From positions 328,655 through 392,654 of the forward strand of contig NW_003314375.1 in assembly GCF_000143415.4 (NCBI RefSeq): a stretch of 64,000 bases of DNA. The letters run 5' to 3'. The stretch is from Selaginella moellendorffii. Its lineage: Eukaryota; Streptophyta; Lycopodiopsida; Selaginellales; Selaginellaceae. Under the pieces are notes generated by a model. That model was not told the DNA's origin. It was given only the letters and a program-made list of their open reading frames with translations, and did not search any database. The position numbers and the translations under genes are program-made. The stretch's first letter is position 1. Every line of letters begins with the position of its first letter. Below, one piece after another: positions 43,085 through 54,345 of this stretch.

Positions 43085-46000
43085 CTAGCTGGAAGCTTGA
43101 AACTTAACGCTGCCGGCATCATCCCGTTGTGCCAAGGGGAGCTCCAGGCTGACCAGGAAGAAGTTTTTGCCGGGTTCCCTGAGGTACTCCACTTCCCCGT
43201 TCATGAGTTTGACGAGTTTGCGGCACATGCTGAGGCCCAGGCCCTCCTGTGTCATACCTCGGCCCCTGTCAAACATCTCCTGGACAAGCTCTTCAGGGAG
43301 GCCAACACCTGGGTGAGTTATCCTGCCGGGACAGATTGCCAGTGTCAGTATGAGCGCAAAATCAATCAGATAGAAAGAAACATTTTTCAGCTTGTCGTGT
43401 CTCACCTGAACTCGAGATGCATCACATGCACACCACCACCCAAGCGCTTTCTAGACGTGGCCACCTTTATCCCCACCCAATTCTCGGATGACGGAGTGAA
43501 GCGGATCGCGTTGAGCAGGAAATCTGCCAGAACCTGCTGGAGGCGCACCTGGTCGCCGTACAGAAACATGGCCTTGATCTCCTTTGGAGTCTCCCGAATC
43601 AGCTGCAGGTTCTTTTCTTTAGAGGTGATCATGCCCTGGCTGATGACAGCGTCCATAACCGTCCCCATCATGAACTCAGTCGTATCCAGCTCCAGGTAGC
43701 TGCCAATGCCAGACATTAGACAAGAAAAAAACAAAACTCGTGCTAGCTGCAAAATGTAGATAAAAGAAACTACGTACCCATCCTCAATGCTTTCCAGGTC
43801 CATATCGTCCAGGATCTTCCTTATTTGCTTCTCGCACACAGCACCAGTCTCTACGTACTGCTTCTGATCCTCGGACAGGTCGGTGGTTTCCATGAGAGTC
43901 CGAGTGAACATGATGCCATAGAGCGGATTCTTTATCTCCTGGCGGATGTAAGCCAGTTCTTTGAGCTTGGACAAGGCAACCTTCTCGGTGGCTCTTTGGA
44001 CTGTCAAGGCCTGTTGCAACTCGGCACTGGCAATATGTAGGAAGCAAAACACTCCGGTGATGGAACCCTCGGCATCCGCCCGCTTGGTGGCCGTGAGGAG
44101 AGCCTCGACGTACTTGCCCTGTCGATCAAAGAAGGCGAAGGGGAACTTCTCCGTGTCCTGGCCATCTGCTGCGCTGTTGAGAACGATCATAAATTTGGTG
44201 ACGGCGTCCTGGCCTTTGAGGCGGCAGTACATCATCTGGATGCCAAATATCTCTCCGACAAGCATCTTTCCCAGGACTTCTTCCCGCTTCCACCCAGACA
44301 GCTTTTCCATGGCAGGATTCCACTCGGAGCAGTAGCCAAACTCGTCAGCGCCAAAGATTGGCGGTATCAGCGGGTTGGGGTTCTGCACGATGGCCTTGTA
44401 GTCGCCTTGGATGCGCGTGAACTTGTCCATTACCACCTTCTGCCCCGTCACGTCCTGGCCAACGAAGCACACTCCCACCACATTGTCCGAAACGTCCCTG
44501 CTGGCGCACGCGTTGACGACCAGAATGACCGCCTCCTTGTCCTTTTGAACGCCGAACGTCTTGAGCTTGAGCTCCACGTTCTGCTCCTCGTCGCCTGGTT
44601 TGTTGTTTCACACCACACGAGACGTGGTTAGCTAGCGTGAGGTACGTGAAAGTGTGTCATGGCGTACCTTGAAGCGCCAGATAGAGCAGCCTCTCCACCA
44701 TGTCCGCAGACTCTTGCAGCACCAGGTCCTTGGCGAGGGACCTCCCCATGGCCTCGGTCACGGGCAGCCCGGTGAGCTCCGCCACCTTTGCGTTCCAGCC
44801 GTTGATAAAGCCGCTCGAGTCGACAGCAAGGATGGGCGCGGTGGCGGTCTCGATGAGGCGTACCATCTCGTTGGCGACAGTGCTCAGCTCGTCCATGCCC
44901 TGGAGCTTGAGGTCGTTGAGGCGCGCGTGGATCATGGTCTTGGTGTCGCTGTCGTCAATGTCGTGGAAGGAGCCGCGGAGGATGAGCTGCAGCGAGTGTA
45001 TGGCGTCCATCTCCACGTCCTCCCATGGCAGGCTCCTCCGCTTCACCACCTCGAGGAAGGCCTTGAACGAGGAGCGGGGGTGCATCTTGCGCCCGTCGTC
45101 CTTGTCGTCGGGGTCGTGCTTGGCGCCACCCCACTTGATCTCCTTGGCGGTGTGGGAGCGGAACCAAAACAAAAAGTCCTTGGCGGTGATCTTGGCCGCG
45201 GCCATGCCGCACACCTCGTCGCCCAGTGACGCGGCACCCGGGTAGCCGGCGTCGGCCAGGCTGTCGGTGCTGAGGCCGGTGGAGTCCTTGTGGTGCTCCA
45301 GCAGCCAGTCGGCAATGTCCTTGATTTGCGCCTCGCTGGGCGTGACGCCCAAGAGCCAGAAGCGCTTGCCGTAGTAGAGGGCAGCACCATCGCACTTGAC
45401 CAGGTCCATGATGTTTGGTGACTGCGACACAATGCCGATGGGGGCGTCGCGGAGCAGCATGTCACACAGGAGTGTCTGGGTGCGCAGGATGTGCTTCTCC
45501 CGCAGCTGCGCTGCCAGCTCCACCTCCATATTGAGCTGGAGCCCAAACACTTGCATGAGGAACTCGCAGGCGGAGCGCAGTGGGAAAGGCACCGAGCGAG
45601 GCGACGTGTGGTGGCACACCACCATCCCCCACAGCTTCCTGCCCTTCTGCTGGTACGCGCCGCCGCCGCCGCCACCCCCGCCCGACGACGAGCGGTACTC
45701 GTCGTCGTTGTCGTTGATGATCACCGCCATCACCAGCGAGGCGACGGAGCCCATGTTGCCCATGTACTGCGCGTGGCAACCGTGGGGTGCCCGCAGCGTG
45801 GAGCCGGCCAAGCTGATGGGCTGCCGCAGATCCTTGTCCTGGCTGATCTTGACGGGCGCCGCGGAGCAGTCGCAGATCATGCGTACCCGGTTCTTCATGA
45901 AGAGGAAGCGGGAGGCCTGGGGAATGTCGGTTGCCGGGTAGTGCAGGCCCAGGTAAGGCTCCAGGTCGGAGCGCCGGATCTCCGCCACCACCTCGCCGTG

Positions 46001-46750
46001 CTCGTCGTCGTGGAACTTGTAGGCCATGACGCGGTCGTAGCCCGTCAGCTCGCGCACCTCCTCCACCACCGTGTCGCACAGCAGCCCGATGTCGCCGCCG
46101 GGCAGCGACTGGAGGCGCGATATGGCCTTGGCCGCCAGCTTGTGGGACTGGAGCGCACCGGCAGCGGATCCCACGCTCGTGTCGCTGGCCTTGACGGGCT
46201 CCAGGTCCAGCACCAGGCCCACGTCGATGCGATGGACGATGGCGTAGAAGGGCTTGGCCGACGTCTTGCAGTGGACGGAGATGGGGTTGAGCATGCTCAC
46301 GTCGATGGCGCCCGCCGCCTTCTCCAGGGCGCTGGCGCTGGCCGGCGTGAAGAGGCTGCGCGCGTCGCTGCCGATCCCCAGCAGATCCTGCTGCCCGGCG
46401 CCGAGGCTGGGGACCGACTGGGGCATGAGGTCCAGCATCTCCCCTGCATTGTCGCTGAAAGCAATCACGCGGAAGCTGCCCTCCTCCACCGCCAGCATAC
46501 AGCCGAAGGGCTGCACCAGGCCACCGCGCTGCATCCGCTGCAAGTAGGCCGTGACGGCCTGCGCCGGGATGCTCTCGCCCGTGGACTTGGTTGCATTCAC
46601 CGACTTGGTGTAGTCGAACGAGTCCCCGGACTCACCAGACTCCTCGTACACGGCATGGAGCTTGGCATCCGCGGTCGTCTGTGCCACACGGACGCTGTGC
46701 TTGGACTTGGCGGAGCTGCCCGAAGAGTAAGTCAGCTTGGTGGTCGACAT
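43085..46750 (-). CDS. PHY: Phytochrome
   Basis: Red/far-red photoreceptor. Exons 46750-44668, 44594-43778, 43699-43406 and 43322-43085 join in frame for 1143 residues, with the large first exon and three introns typical of plant PHY genes. Domains: PAS, GAF with the chromophore cysteine in [17 protein letters not shown], the [14 protein letters not shown] motif, and PHY; then two PAS repeats ([34 protein letters not shown]) and a histidine-kinase-related domain ([18 protein letters not shown]) that lacks the phospho-His, as in land-plant phytochromes. A run of eight Gly sits after [11 protein letters not shown] in the GAF domain. The start [19 protein letters not shown] was chosen over an upstream ATG at 46840. 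Confidence 0.95.
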
Positions 46751-47154
46751 GCTCGCCTCTCTAGATCTTCCCCTTGCTCGCCCCTCTTGCCTACAACATC
46801 TAACCCCGTTTTGAGGCGCGTGAGACCCTGCGACACCCAAACCCTATCTACCTAGCTGGGCTGCCCGCTCCGGGAGGCACGAGGATTTGTCCATTCTTGC
46901 CAGTTGAGAGAAGAACAACCCTTGCTCCTCCTCAGTGGCTACTTATCTACTTTACCTTTTCTTCTTTACTTTTTCCTGTGTGTTATATAGGATATATATG
47001 TTTTGTTATATCATCGGTCATGTGATGTCCATGTGAACAAATCTGACTGCCTCGCCTCACTTGTATTATTATCCATCCACACCCTCTGCCATTGCCAAAG
47101 GGAATCGAATCAAAGCTCTGCGCTCGCTCGCTCAACAAAATCCGCCGCCCCCAC
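46751..47154. other. Phytochrome promoter and NLR 3' flank
   Basis: No gene seen. A telo-box-like AAACCCTAT lies at 46839-46847, about 90 nt upstream of the phytochrome ATG. Confidence 0.5.
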
Positions 47155-50100
47155 TCAGTAGTAAAGCCAAACCTCCTCAAACCCTTCCCAGTCCAAGTCG
47201 TTGGTCACCAGGGTGCAGCCATACTTGTGCATGTCCGACGAGGAGCCCACGTCTTGAGCCAGCAGTGTGCACCTCCTCAGGTCCAAGAGCTCCAGATTTG
47301 GCAGCCTGAAAATCCCCGGCGGTATGGAGCTCAGCGAGGTGCACCCCTCCAAGCCCAAGTTGACGAGCGTCTGCACGTGTCCAAGCTCCGCAGGCACTTC
47401 ACTCATGCTGGTGCACCCGTCCAGCCGCAAAAGCTTGAGCTTTGGCAGCCTGCCCACCTCCCGCGGAAGCCCCTCGAGGGCCGCACACTTGGCCAGTGAC
47501 AAACGCTTGAGGGATTCCAGATTCCCCACATCCGCTGGCAGCGATGCTAAGCCCGTACAGCCGTCGAGACCAAGGTTTTCCAAGCTGCGCAGCTGACCAA
47601 CCTGCGCTGGCAACCCCTTGAGGCTCGTACATCCTTCCAACCCCAGCTCCACCAGGCTCCGCATGTCTCCAACCTCTGCCGGGAGTTGCTTGATACCCGT
47701 GCACGCATTGAGATGTAAGAACTTGAGCCTTGACAGCATGCCAATCTCCGAGGGCAAGCTCGTTAGGCCGCCACACTTTTTCAAGTCGAGCCTCTCCAGC
47801 ATGGACAGCTTCCCAATCTGTGGCGGAAGCTCCTTGAGCGTTGAGCACTGCTGGAGGTAGAGTGCCTGCAGCCTTGTTAGCTCGCCAACTTGAGGGGGAA
47901 GGGCCTTGAGCGCGGTGCACTCCCTGCAGTTGAGCCTCTCCAGCGAGCTCATGCCGGCAACGCCCGCCGGGAGCTCCGTCAGGCTGCTGCACCCTACCAA
48001 GTCGAGAATCTCTAGGGACGCCAGGCTCCCTCTGGGTACGGCCAGCGTCGTCAAGCTCACGCACTCGGCCAAGCTTAAGCAACGCAGCTTTGTTAGCCCC
48101 CTGAACATGTCTGGCGCCAGTGTCTTGAGCTTTCTACATCTCAGGCTCAGCCTCTCCAGCTTGCTCAGGTGGCCAATGCCCGGCGGCAGCTCGGTGAGGC
48201 TCGAGAACTCAGCCAGCACCAGGAGGGTCAATGATGTTAGACTTGCCAGCTCTGATGGCAGAGCGGTCACGTTGGTGAAGCCTTCCATCCACAGGGACGT
48301 GAGCAGGGGCAGGTTCCACTTTGCGTGGGCAAAACCGCCTACTCCCCGGAAACCCCGCAGCGCAAGCCTCTCCAACGTGCTAAGCGACCAAATCTCCGCT
48401 GGAACAAGGACGCAGCAGCCAGACTTGTCGTCAATGTCAAGCCGCTTGAGCGCACTGAGGTGGTGGACGTTTGGCCACAGCTCGGTGGCAGGCCCACACT
48501 CGGCACCCAGGAACGTGAGCGGTTTCATCTTTGCAATCTCCGCAGACGGAAGTGATGCCAGGCTCACGCACCCCCGAAAGTCAATCGAGCTCACGCTTTT
48601 GAGGCCACCTATCTCGGGTGGCAGCACTTTGAGGTGAGCACATCCGCGCAGGTGCAGCCGTTTCAAACAGCTCAGCTTCCCAATGGTCACGGGAAGCTCT
48701 GGCAGGTTCTTGCAGTCGGACAGCTCCAGGTCCGTCAGCTCGTGGAGGAAGCCAACCTGAGGGGGAAGGGCCGCCAGCTTCTCGCACCACATCATGTTGA
48801 GCTCTCTCAAGCCAGTCAGGTTTCCAATCTGCTGCGGTAAAAGCATCAGCTGCTCACAATGGGACACGTCCAGGTTGGTCAAGTGTGTGAGCGACCCAAT
48901 CTCGGGGGGGAGCTCCTTGAGCGACCCACACCCCGCCAGGACCAGCTCTCTCAGGTTCCGCAGCTCACCGATCTCCGGCGGCAAGCTCGTCAGGCTCTCG
49001 CATCCTGTCAAGTCCATCACCTTGAGCGCCATCAACCTTCCAATGCTTCTGGGCAGGGCCATGAGCTTGAAACAAGCCGCAAGGTCCACGTACTCGAGGT
49101 CGTGGAGGTTCCCCAAGGACTGCGGCAGCTCCGTGATGCTGGTACACACGCTAAGCACAAGCTCCTGCAGCATGACCAGGCCCCCAATCGAGTCCGGAAG
49201 TGCTCTCAGGCTGTGGCAGTTGTGCATGTGCAGGCTGTGCAGCCATTTCAAGCTCCCGATTGAGCGGGGGAGTTCAACAAGCTTCACGCAGTTGTCTAGC
49301 TCCAACTCCACCAGTTTCGGAGGGAACTGCACAAGGGACAAGCCAAACAAGCAGTTTTTAGAGAGCTGGCTAGCCTTGTTGCCTCAGCTTACGTCAATGT
49401 CGGTGAAATCAGACCGTATGTTGTGCAAATGTGCCACGGCAAGCTTGCTGAGTCTCTTGAGCTTGAACGGCATGGATGCTCTCTCCTTCCCTTGGTCCAG
49501 GGGATGCCAAACCAAGTAGCGCAGCTGGTGCGGGGGCCGGTGGCAGTGACCGATCATACTCGTGCCTTCGAAGACGAGTACATGAAGCTTCCTCATCTTG
49601 TCGATGAGTCCCACAGGGAAAGGCTCTTGACACCTCTTCAATGTAAGCCCCTTGATCATGCTTAGCTCCTGCAAACAAGAATGATCAGCAAAGCAAAGGA
49701 GAGGGAGGGAGATCACTTACCCCTTTATTGTGCAGGACATCCGGCAACCTCTGTGAGTCGCTGGAAGTCACGTAGCTTCCCTTGGCAAGCTGGTGGCCGA
49801 GAGAGTAAACCAAATCATGCATCTCCACGACTTCTGTATTCAACCTCATGGATTGCCTGCACACAGGCACCGAATCTAGTAGATCCTGCGAGCACCATTG
49901 TGCATCCGGCTCTTTTTGCTTGGCAAACACGAAAGCTTGATCTGCCAAGCTTGCGAGCTGGTGCTTGCCCAGACTCCTCTCCACCATCTTCCAGTTGGCG
50001 CCGCGGAAGAACGTTGCAACGTCCAGGAAGGCCTCCTGAAAGGACGGGTCGAGACCGTCGTAAATCACCTTGAGCTTGGAGCATATCTCGTCGTCGCGAA

Positions 50101-53100
50101 CTTGGAACTCCTGTGCCAGCTTCAGCTTCTTTGCTATGTGCAGCCATTCGTCTCTCTTCCGTCGGGCAAACCTTGCAAAGTGTGAGCCCACAACCTGCAG
50201 CACGAGCGGAAGGCCGCCACAGAGCGGGACAAGATCGTCAACCAGCTCTTCATGCTCCGGTAAGAGATGCACCCCGCGCTTGGACGCGTGCAGCATAAAC
50301 ATTTCTTTGGCCTCTGGAGGTGACAGAGGGCTGGGTTGATAGCACCAAAAACAGTAGTTGATGGTAGCACTCGGATGTGCTGGTTTGCACAGCTCGTCCA
50401 GCGCCCGTGCCACGGACTCGGAGGGACAAGTAACCATAACACAACTTGCCGGAGATAGCAACTGGCTCAGGTTCCTGGGCAGCATTTCCCTCAGAGCTGC
50501 ACCAGACCAAACATTGTCCACCGCCACGCACACCGCCTTGTGCTTGGCCCCAAGCTGCGCCAGCTGCTTGCCGAGAGCTTGCCTGGCTTCCAGCGTGCTG
50601 CAATATACTTCCCTCGAATCCCCTCCAAGCTGGTGGACAAGGCTAGAGATGGTGTCCGTGAGGGCCTCCGGTGAAGATGCCACGCTCGTCTCTCCATACG
50701 CCACTACGTGTTCGCCTTTCCTCCGGAGTTCCGTAAGGACTTCTCTCAGTATTGCACTCTTTCCAAGCCCGCCCTCGCCTAGGATAGCCACTCCCGCCAC
50801 CTGCCGCTGCTTATCATGCTTTTCAAGCTCATCCACAAGAGCTCGCGCTCGCTCCCTCAGCCCCACTTTGATAAGGTGCGCAACCGGCTGGAGCTCCTCG
50901 TAAAGTTGGGCGGTCGTAGGCTCATCGGGCGGGAGAAGGAACTTGTGCTTGTCCGCGAACGGGAAGGACGATGAAGAAGGGGAGGGGAGGACAGTGACAA
51001 GAGCCTTGTCAGCCTCGAGGGTGCCTGCGCTGGTGCTGGGGCCTGCTCCTGCGGCTTCCGGGGTGGCGGACGGTGCAGCAGGTACAATGGCGAGCACGGT
51101 CTTCTGGTGGCACAAGGCGAGGTTGGGAGCGGTGGGGATGATAGCGAAGCACTGGCTGGCGTCGCGGAGGGCTGCGTTCGGTGTCGTGGGGACAATCGAG
51201 AAGCCACCGTCTGCCATGCACACGTCCGGGTTGGTGGGGATGATGGCAATGCAGTGCCTTTGGTCCGCCATGGCCGCCTCCGGGGTGGTTGGCTCTATCG
51301 CCAGGCAAGGAGCCTCCTCTGCTCCTGCTCCTGCCACGGGAATGATTGCCAGCGCCTGGCCTTGGCCACCACCCAGGGCCTGGCTGGGCGTGGACGCCGG
51401 GAATATGGCCAAGCAGGAATGCCTGTGCTGCTCTAGCCTCGCGTGGATGGCTTCCGGCATGGCGGGAATGAGAGCCATGCACTGCTGCCGCAGGTCCAGA
51501 GGGCCGTCGGGCCTCAGTAGTGCCAGACAGTTCATCTTGTCGTCCAATGGAACCACTGCCAACTTGCGCACCACGCCGCCGTGCTCGTGCTCTTGAGGCG
51601 GAAGCATGGCCAAGCACTGCACCAGGTCCTGCGCGCTCTTGCTCGCGCTCATGCTGGCAAGCGCCTCCGATGGCGCAGTCGGGACCACCGCCAGGCACTC
51701 GAGCCTGTCCTCAAACGGCACCACAGCCAGTGAGCTCTCTTGTTGCTCACCAGCCGAGGCCACCTCCTGTGCCGTGGGGATCAACGCCAGGCAGCTGTCC
51801 TTGTCCTGGTACGGAATGATAGCCAGGCACCGCTTCTTGTGCTCGGGAAGACCAACACTACGGGCGCCTGGCAGCACCGCCAAGCAGTGCTTCATGTCTT
51901 CGTGTGGCACAATTGCAATCAATGGCCTGTCGCCAGATGCCGCTCCCAACGCCGGTATCAAGGCCACGCAGTGCTTCTGCTCTTGAAACGGAACTATGGC
52001 TAGGCAGTGGCTCTTCTCAGCCGTAGGGAACACTGCCAGTGGCACCGCCGGAAGATCAAATATCCCTTGCTCCAAGGGCGGGAGCGCTGCTAACGTGGAC
52101 GCCGCGGCCAAGCTCACCATACTACCGCCCCTTGCTGCTTGCTGTTCCACCGGAGCTGGCAGCAACTTGGGAGTCTCAGGGAGTGTCACAAACACCTTCT
52201 GGCCTCCCATTGTCGTCTCTGTAGTTATGGGCCCCGAAGGAGACGGCATGCGTATTGAAGGCTTGGCCATCTTTCCCGGTGCACTGACAACGGCTACAGG
52301 AACTACTTGCGGAGCTGGTGCTGCTTCCTGTGCCTGAATTGCGGAGCTAGCTGCCGCCATCGCTGCGGATACCGCCGACGCAACAGCAGATGCCACGGTT
52401 GCCACGGCCGGTGGAACATCCACTGCAACGGATGGAGGTTTTGGAGGAAGGTGGTGCTTTGGAGCAGAAGCAGAGGCTCTTGACTCGAGAGCCTGAATTC
52501 TTGATTGTACACTTGACTTTACTTCTGTCGAAGGCTCACGTAAGTCTGAAACCAGGTCAGATGACCTGAACCCCGATGCCACCTTAGCTTGAACGTCTTC
52601 TGCTGCAACCTTCGCCTGTATCGCCGATGAGAGAGTAGCAACTTTATTTCGCAGCCCAGACTGTACTGACGAAGCAGTCGCCTCCATTTCTGCAGAGGAT
52701 TTTGCCTGTGCGTCTGAAATACTTTCCCGGACTTGCGAGGGAAGGGAGGACAGAGCCGACCCGACACGGGCCTGCATCTCGCTTGTTTTCGCATCCAACA
52801 CCGACGGAATTGCGGTGACGCGGGATTGGAGGTCCGAGGCCACGGCTCCTACCTGACCAGCCTTCCCTTGCAATTCTAGTAACCTCGCTGGCACCTGTCA
52901 AGTGTATTCAGTCTCACTCCAATTCCCATAATGAGTACCTTGTTTTGCAGTTCCGATGCCTTGATTTGCAGCAGAGAAGCGGCCTTGTTTTGCAAATCGG
53001 CCACCTTCTTCTGAAAACCCAAGGAGACCCTTCCCGCCAAGTTATCCATGCCAACCTGTGGCTCGGATGACTGAACTGGAGACGACTTAACCTTCAAAGC

Positions 53101-54281
53101 TTCTACTTTTTCTTGAACCTGTTGTGGCACCTCTGGCTCGGTTTCCTCAACACTGCGTGCTACTTCCGACGCCAAAACCGACGATGCTGCAGATGCTACA
53201 GCTGAGGCTGCTTCCACTGCCTTGGATACGATGGAGGAGGGAACAGCGGCGATAGTGGATGGCAGCGAGGAGACAGCCGAAGGAATGCTGGCGGATGGCA
53301 GGAACGGTTGCAATGGCGGTGCTCCTTCGGGCATCAAAGTCTCTCTCATGGACGAGGGACTAGTTGGTGTAGCTGCAAGTAGGCTTTCTGAGGCTGAGAC
53401 AGGAGCAGGGGAAATGGACAGAAAGAGCCTCTTGTCCCCCACAACAGTGTCCAACGCCGTCGGGACGCTAGATATGAGGCAGTTTTGTGCGTCGAGCAGA
53501 TCCGGCTGCACGATTTTGGTTGCAGCAAAGAGCTTGGCTGCGTCTGGCAGAATGTCGGAGCTGAGGTAGAGCGCATGGAGCTGAAGGCGGGCGAGGACTC
53601 TGTCCAGGTTGTGCCTGTTTGACTGTGAATACACCATTCCCCAGATCCACCATTCTGCAGCTACGCAACACCTGCTTGGATTGAAAACCGAGCAAAGATG
53701 GGTGAGAGGAAGGTCGGGAGGATAGGGAGGGTACACGTACCGTGAGCAAGCCGGGTTCCAGAGCATGCTATGCATGATGGCGTAGGCGTTCAAGAGGGCA
53801 CAAAAGGTGCTCCTAAACACCTTGTGGTCGCCCGGGAAGTTGTCCTGCATCTCCCTCAGCCTTCCCGTCACGTAATTTGCCCTGTTCCGTATCTCATCCC
53901 ACTGCGGCTTGTTGTAGCCATCGTCGGCAACCCCAGCTTGCTCCCACATGAGCAGGGACAGCTTGGTTGCGAGGTCGGCCCAGCTAAGGTTGCCGCACTT
54001 GCGCCTCACATCTTCCGACAGCGTCTTGGTCATACCGTCGCTGTGCTTCGAGTCTAAGCCTTGCAAGCTCTGAGCCAAGCCACACAAGATGTGAAATGGC
54101 CGCTGTATCTCCCTTCCCTGCCCAGGGTGGATGAAGCACTCACCTCATTCAGCGTGTAAAGCTGGTGCGCCGAGCTGCGGATGGCGCCTTCAAACGGCAG
54201 CAGCACATCGTCGATGGCATGGAGGCCGGCGGCGCAAGCGGCACCGCCAGCCATGACGAATCCGAAACCCCTGCCCTGCAT
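47155..54281 (-). CDS. Giant NLR immune-receptor with novel LAIIP-repeat region
   Basis: Predicted intracellular immune receptor. Six exons (54281-54144, 54069-53741, 53671-52939, 52894-49721, 49668-49393, 49326-47155) have GT-AG borders and sum to 6822 nt, exactly 2274 codons. Residues 1-230 are helical and Trp-rich (ADLATKLSLLMWEQAGVADD; CVAAEWWIWGMVYSQSN). Residues about 230-680 are Ala/Ser-rich and amphipathic. About 683-1005 hold some twenty C-L-A-I-I-P-type repeats. NB-ARC follows: P-loop GVAILGEGGLGKSAILREVL (~1101), VCVAVDNVW, CGGLPLVLQVVGSHF, MHD-type VVEMHDLVYSLG. The C-terminus has about 28 LRRs (LPPEIGxLxxLxxLxLxxC). No TIR, RPW8 or kinase domain is visible. Unusual size (2273 residues). 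Confidence 0.85.
51080..52050 (-). repeat. Coding tandem repeat array, core [C/x]-[LIV]-A-[IVL]-[IVLF]-P
   Basis: Within NLR exon 4. In order the cores read PLAVFP, CLAIVP, CVALIP, LIAIVP, CLAVLP, CLAIIP, CLALIP, SLAVVP, CLAVVP, CLAMLP, KLAVVP, CLALLR, CMALIP, CLAIFP, ALAIIP, CLAIEP, CIAIIP, FSIVP, CFAIIP and VLAIVP. Spacing is 8-25 residues and linkers are polar (YQDKDS, FEDRLE, HEDMKH). Many cores are preceded by charged or His residues. Confidence 0.85.
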
Positions 54282-54302
54282 CGCCTCTCGGCAGCCCCAC
54301 GC

Positions 54303-54311
54303 AAACCCTAG
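54303..54311 (-). promoter_or_regulatory. Telo-box in NLR leader
   Basis: CTAGGGTTT in the sense of the gene, 21 nt before the ATG at 54281. It lies outside the duplicated segment. Confidence 0.4.
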
Positions 54312-54345
54312 ACTTTTTCAACTCCAAAAGGGCGCGACGCCTGAA

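Noticed and set aside
45491-46855. Long plus-strand open frame (about 454 codons) opposite the phytochrome gene
   Set aside because: It is the antisense shadow of a GC-rich coding exon, with low-complexity His/Arg/Val-rich content and no domain.
47906-49519. Several plus-strand open frames opposite the NLR LRR exon
   Set aside because: They mirror the repeated LRR codons on the other strand and show no family similarity.
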